Shown: positions 60,376 to 64,000 of the stretch, piece by piece
Layout: each line of letters opens with the position of its first letter
How positions within the stretch are numbered: the stretch's first letter is position 1
Assembly (NCBI RefSeq): GCF_029846275.1
Contig: NZ_JARVWS010000004.1
Location: 248,001-312,000 of the forward strand
Reading direction: 5' to 3'
From: Nocardioides sp. CER19
Lineage (GTDB): Bacteria; Actinomycetota; Actinomycetes; Propionibacteriales; Nocardioidaceae
DNA length: 64,000 nt
Program-made: the position numbers and the translations under genes
The notes under the pieces: generated by a model
Databases searched by the model: none
What the model saw: the letters and a program-made list of their open reading frames with translations, nothing else
What the model was told of the DNA's origin: nothing

Positions 60376-62127
60376 TCAATCGCGCACACTACCAGCCGGT
60401 AGGCCCGAGGTGGTCATTCTCACACGAGCAGTTCTGACGACGCCGGCGAGGTCGACGAGGACCAGGCCCACGAAGGCCGCCCAGGCCGCAGCGGTGGCGA
60501 TCGACCTGGCCGTCGAGGGCGACGCAAGGGGCACGTTTCCGTCCAACCTGATGATGCGCAGGAGCGGGCCGTCGTGGACGACGCGCCCGTGGACGGAGGG
60601 GGCCTCCCCGGCGTCCTTCTCGACGAGCACCCAGCGCACGCCCAGCGCCCGCAGCGCGTCGGCGCGGCCGGACGGCGTCGGCGCCGCCAGCGCCGTACTC
60701 ACCCGCCGGGCCCGCGGGTCCTCTCCGGCGACCGTCATCGAGCCGACGACGAGATCCTGGTTGGTCACGACGTCGGCCGGAACCAGGCGAGCGAGCGGGT
60801 CGATGACCGGTCGGTGGCCGTTCCATGCCGGAGCACGGTAGGCGCTCCAGGGCAGGATGATCGCGTCACCCTCGCCCGCGCGCACGGTCGTGCGCGCGGC
60901 CAGCCACTCGTCCGGATAGTGCGCGGGCTGGAGGGCCCCGCCGATCCCCCACGCGACGTCGGGCAGCACGGCGATCGGCAGGAGCACGACCGCCACTGCC
61001 AGCGACCAGCGACCGACGGACTGTCTCGCCACGTCGACGAGGCGGGCCGCACCTGTAGCGACGACGCCGACCGTGAGCGGCAGGGCGAGGGCGAGGGAGC
61101 GACTGCCGTCACGCAGCAAGGCCAGGCCGGGGACGTGTGCGCTCGCGTCCGCCATGGCGTCGGGCGACGCCCAGCTCAGCAGCGCGAGCCCGACGCCCAC
61201 CCCCCAGAGCACGAGGAGAGCGATCTGCTGGCCCGGCGGTTCGCTCCGCCACCAGCGCCGTGCGCCACACGCTGCGAGGCAGAGCATCGCGAGCAGGCCG
61301 ATCCACGCCAGGGCGCCCTCGCGTGAGGTCGGCACGACGTCGGCGTTCCAGATGCCGCCGAAGGTCAACACGGCCAGCGGAGCCGGAAGTCCGTCGCTCG
61401 CAGTGGCGAAGGGGCGGAACCCAGCAGCCGAGGTCGCCAGTCCGGCGTGGGTCAGTCCTGCGGCGACCCAGGGCGCGTTCGCGGCGACGACCATGAGCGC
61501 GAGCGGCAGAGTCGACCTTCGGCGCACTCCGCCGGCCAGGGCCGTGACCAGCAGCACCGCTGCCGACACCAGACCGGCGCTGGCGCTGAGGCTGCCCGCG
61601 ACCAGCACCAGCGGTGCCCAGGCCGGGATCCGGCCCCCGGTGGCGATCCGCCGGCCGGCGACCGCGAGCCACGGCACAGCGGCGTACCCGAGCAGCACGG
61701 GCCAGTGCCCGATCGCGAGACGCTCGACGACGAACGGGTTCCACACGCCGACGCTCACGGCGACCAGCCGCGCGACGAGGCCGCCGCCGACGAGCGCGGC
61801 GCAGCCCGTGCCGGCGCCGACGAGAGCGCCGAGCAGCACCAGCTTCTGCAGGAGCATGCCCGGGACGACCTCGTCGAGGGCCGCGACGACCGCGTCGGAC
61901 GGCACGGCACGCGGCAGCGCCGATCCCAGGCCGAGCATGTCGGACCGGAGCGGGAGGTCGGGCACCCACACCATGTCGCGGATCAGCACGTACCCCGGCC
62001 CGAGCGCCGGGCCGAGGACCAGCACGGCGAGGGCGGCCGCCCAGGCGAGAGGGAGCCAGCGCGTCACGACGGACGAGTCTGCACGACCGACCCTCGCTCG
62101 CGCATACCAAGACGCGATCCTCGGCAC
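60376..62127 (-). CDS. Multi-pass membrane protein, GT-C-like
   Basis: About 583-aa membrane protein with some 11-12 helices (residues 28-430) and a soluble C-terminal part ending in one more helix (about 545-570). The first periplasmic loop has PGYVLIRDMVWVPDLPLRSD, an acidic loop like that in GT-C enzymes, and the C-terminal section (ALGVRWVLVEKDAGEAPS) recalls the extracytoplasmic region of AftD-like proteins. No named family is assigned. Start is uncertain: GTG 62127 or GTG 62067, neither with a Shine-Dalgarno sequence. Divergent from the flippase gene by 22 bp. It is probably a glycosyltransferase of the same polysaccharide. Confidence 0.7.
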   Translation of the reverse strand: MPRIASWYARARVGRADSSVVTRWLPLAWAAALAVLVLGPALGPGYVLIRDMVWVPDLPLRSDMLGLGSALPRAVPSDAVVAALDEVVPGMLLQKLVLLGALVGAGTGCAALVGGGLVARLVAVSVGVWNPFVVERLAIGHWPVLLGYAAVPWLAVAGRRIATGGRIPAWAPLVLVAGSLSASAGLVSAAVLLVTALAGGVRRRSTLPLALMVVAANAPWVAAGLTHAGLATSAAGFRPFATASDGLPAPLAVLTFGGIWNADVVPTSREGALAWIGLLAMLCLAACGARRWWRSEPPGQQIALLVLWGVGVGLALLSWASPDAMADASAHVPGLALLRDGSRSLALALPLTVGVVATGAARLVDVARQSVGRWSLAVAVVLLPIAVLPDVAWGIGGALQPAHYPDEWLAARTTVRAGEGDAIILPWSAYRAPAWNGHRPVIDPLARLVPADVVTNQDLVVGSMTVAGEDPRARRVSTALAAPTPSGRADALRALGVRWVLVEKDAGEAPSVHGRVVHDGPLLRIIRLDGNVPLASPSTARSIATAAAWAAFVGLVLVDLAGVVRTARVRMTTSGLPAGSVRD

Positions 62128-62135
62128 CGCTCCCC

Positions 62136-62141
62136 TAGGCT
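62136..62141 (+). promoter_or_regulatory. -10 box TAGGCT for flippase gene, leaderless type
   Basis: TAGGCT lies 8 nt before the GTG at 62150; no Shine-Dalgarno sequence is present. Confidence 0.45.
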
Positions 62142-62149
62142 CAGCCTTC

Positions 62150-63388
62150 GTGACAACTGCCGCACCGCCACCGTCGCGTCTCAGGAGACTCCTGGACGGC
62201 GGCGGCGTCATCGCGCTCGCGATCGTCGTGATGAACGTGACGACCTACGCCTTCCAGATGGTGGCTGCGCGGCTCATGGGCCCCAACCAGTACGGCGCCC
62301 TGGCCAGCCTCCTCGCGCTGCTGCTGGTCGTCGGGGTGCTCCAGCTCGGTCTGCAGGCGACCGCCGCCCGTCGGATCGCCGCCAGCCCCGAGGACGTCGG
62401 TCGGGTGGAGCACGGCATGCTGCGGATCGCCTACGTGTCCTCGCTCGTGCTGTGCGCGGTCCTCCTCGTCCTCTCCCCGGCGATCGAGCGGCTGCTCCGC
62501 CTCGACAGCATCTACCCGGCTCTGCTCCTCGCGGTCGGCGCGATCCCGCTCACGATCATGGGCGCCCAGGCGGGCATCCTCCAGGGCGAGCGCCGCTGGC
62601 GGCCGCTCGCCGCGGTCTACCTCGCGGCCGGCGTGCCGCGCCTCGCGATCGGCACCGTCGCGCTGCTGATCCGCCCGACCGAGGGGTCGGCGATGGCGGC
62701 GGTCACGCTCTCCTGGTTCGTGCCGGTCGTCATCGGCTGGTTCACCCTCCGCCAGGGCAACCGCGCCGAGGCGCCGGTCAGCCTCCGCCCGATGATCGTC
62801 GAGATCTGGCACGGCTCGTTCGCTCTGCTGGCCTTCTTCGCCCTGTCCAACGTCGACATCGTCATCGCTCGCAACGTGCTCAGCGACCGCGACTCGGGTC
62901 TGTACGCCGCCGGCCTGATCCTCACCAAGGCGGTGCTGTTCCTGCCGCAGTTCGTCACGGTGGTCGCCTTCCCTGCGATGTCGACCGCCGGCGAGCGCCG
63001 CCGCGCGCTGCTCCGCAGCCTCGGCGTGGTCGGCGTCCTGGGAGCGATCTCCGTCGCGGGCGCGGTGGTGCTGTCCGGCCTCGCCATGATCTTCATCGGA
63101 GGCGCTCAGTACTCCGACGTCGAGGACGAGCTGTGGCTGTTCGCACTGCTCGGCACGATGCTCGCCGCCCTGCAGCTGCTGGTCTACGCCGTGCTGGCGC
63201 GGCAGAGCCGCCGGTCGGCGTTCCTGGTCTGGGCGGCCGTCGTCGTCGTGGTCGTCGTCGGCCTGCAGGTGGCCAGCCTCACGGCCCTGGTGACCCTGGT
63301 CTGTTCGGTCGACGCCGTGCTGCTCGCCGTGCTGCTGGCCGTCAGCCTGTGGCGGATGAAGGGCGACCTCGCGCTCGCCGATCAGTGA
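62150..63388 (+). CDS. Oligosaccharide flippase family (Wzx/MATE-like) protein
   Basis: 412-aa membrane protein with about 12 helices, related to polysaccharide-biosynthesis flippases that move lipid-linked sugar units across the membrane. The opening GGGVIALAIVVMNVTTYAFQMVAARLMGPNQYGALASLLALLLVVGVLQLG shows the helix 1-2 signature with the conserved MGPNQYG turn. ALSNVDIVIARNVLSDRDSGLYAAG is the matching motif in the second half. GTG 62150 follows a TAGGCT box by 8 nt. Its 3' end overlaps polA by 7 bp. It probably exports the unit assembled by the neighbouring glycosyltransferases. Confidence 0.85.
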   Translation: MTTAAPPPSRLRRLLDGGGVIALAIVVMNVTTYAFQMVAARLMGPNQYGALASLLALLLVVGVLQLGLQATAARRIAASPEDVGRVEHGMLRIAYVSSLVLCAVLLVLSPAIERLLRLDSIYPALLLAVGAIPLTIMGAQAGILQGERRWRPLAAVYLAAGVPRLAIGTVALLIRPTEGSAMAAVTLSWFVPVVIGWFTLRQGNRAEAPVSLRPMIVEIWHGSFALLAFFALSNVDIVIARNVLSDRDSGLYAAGLILTKAVLFLPQFVTVVAFPAMSTAGERRRALLRSLGVVGVLGAISVAGAVVLSGLAMIFIGGAQYSDVEDELWLFALLGTMLAALQLLVYAVLARQSRRSAFLVWAAVVVVVVVGLQVASLTALVTLVCSVDAVLLAVLLAVSLWRMKGDLALADQ

Positions 63389-64000
63389 GCGGCGTCGAAC
63401 CAGCTCCGCCCGGTGCCGACCGAGACGTCGAGCGGCACCAGCAGGTCGGCCGCGCCGCCCATGCGCTCGCGCACGAGCGTGTCGAGCGCGTCGCGCTCCC
63501 CGGAAGCCACCTCGAAGACGAGCTCGTCGTGCACCTGCAGCAGCACGCGTGAGCGCAGCTCCTGCTCGTCGATCGCTGCCTGCGTGTCGAGCATGGCGAC
63601 CTTGATCAGGTCGGCGGCCGAGCCCTGGATCGGCGCGTTGAGCGCCATCCGCTCGGCGGCCTCGCGCCGCTGCCGGTTGTCGCTGGTGAGGTCGGGCAGG
63701 TAGCGACGACGCCCCATGATCGTCTCGGTGTAGCCGGACTTGCGCGCCTCGTCCACCACGCCGGCGAGGTAGTCGCGGACCCCGCCGAACGTCAGGAAGT
63801 ACTCCTCCATCAGGCCGCGCGCCTCGCTCGGCTCGATGCCCAGCTGCTGGGAGAGACCGAACGCGGACAGCCCGTAGGCGAGCCCGTAGTTCATCGCCTT
63901 GATCTTCGCGCGCTGCTCCGGGGAGACGACCTCGACGCCGAAGACCCGCTGCGCGGTGATCGTGTGGAAGTCCTGCCCCGACTTGAACGCGTCGATGAGG
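63382..64000 (-). CDS. polA: DNA polymerase I, 3' fragment
   Basis: C-terminal 205 residues of the family A polymerase, which runs off the right edge of the window. The visible part contains the end of the fingers (KSGQDFHTITAQRVF and KIKAMNYGLAYGLSAFGLS, motif B region) and motif C in LLQVHDELVFEV with the catalytic Asp, plus MGRRRYLPDL and ALNAPIQGSAADLIKVAM. All are intact. The protein fills Okazaki and repair gaps. The stop lies within the 3' end of the convergent flippase gene (7-bp overlap). Confidence 0.95.
   Translation of the reverse strand, partial: LIDAFKSGQDFHTITAQRVFGVEVVSPEQRAKIKAMNYGLAYGLSAFGLSQQLGIEPSEARGLMEEYFLTFGGVRDYLAGVVDEARKSGYTETIMGRRRYLPDLTSDNRQRREAAERMALNAPIQGSAADLIKVAMLDTQAAIDEQELRSRVLLQVHDELVFEVASGERDALDTLVRERMGGAADLLVPLDVSVGTGRSWFDAAH

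Overview
The window is high-GC DNA from an actinobacterium. Gene content and codon use suggest a Nocardioides-like member of the Nocardioidaceae. The evidence is near-exclusive G/C at third codon positions, an HrdB/SigA sigma factor with a long acidic Ala/Lys/Asp linker, DUF7455, DUF3068, DUF4192, DUF456 and DUF2613 families, GTG/TTG starts, and many genes with a TANNNT -10 box only 6-8 nt before the start codon (apparently leaderless). No rRNA, tRNA, CRISPR array, transposase, prophage or integrase was seen, and no stretch longer than 300 bp lacks a gene.

Layout. 0-18.9 kb is housekeeping: the 3' end of a topoisomerase subunit A gene, an LppX-type lipoprotein, an MFS transporter carrying scattered-repeat DNA inside its reading frame, a beta-carbonic anhydrase, a DUF1540 protein, a MacB/FtsX-type ABC pair, a PaaI-type thioesterase, a large AAA-LuxR regulator, the topoisomerase IV B subunit (parE), a small CxxC protein behind a SigR/SigH-like promoter, DUF456 and EamA membrane proteins, a GGDEF-EAL protein and the principal sigma factor. 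19-26.4 kb holds an HhH-GPD repair protein and then a complete pseudaminic acid (CMP-Pse) gene set (pseI, a pseG-pseH fusion, pseB, pseC, pseF, two methyltransferases). One of the methyltransferases is frameshifted.

26.4-43 kb has universal stress proteins, a DUF4192 / tandem GCS2-ligase operon, dinB, the 5-oxoprolinase operon pxpABC, an oligopeptidase B, a group-2 sigma factor behind a second SigR/SigH-like promoter, coaE, a MarR/ABC-exporter pair and an AAA ATPase with its own candidate operator. 43-50 kb has a secreted arylsulfotransferase-like protein, a GlxA-type regulator, a 51-aa membrane protein, rpsA, a GAF-GGDEF protein and a methyltransferase.

50-63.4 kb looks like a cell-envelope polysaccharide locus: DUF3068, two GT-C-like membrane proteins, an acyltransferase-3, a 1359-aa AftD-like DUF3367 arabinofuranosyltransferase homologue, a methyltransferase, a GT4 glycosyltransferase, the DUF2613 peptide that also neighbours aftD in mycobacteria, and an oligosaccharide flippase. 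The window ends inside polA.

The most notable signals are regulatory. Two divergent gene pairs (pseGH/pseB and pxpA/ptrB) appear to be driven by overlapping, nearly symmetric -10 boxes placed 6-7 nt from both start codons. In four places the TAG stop codon of the upstream gene is also the first half of the next gene's -10 box. Two textbook GGAAT-N18-GTT elements precede the group-2 sigma gene and the CxxC protein gene. All functions are inferred from reading the sequence; no database search was run.
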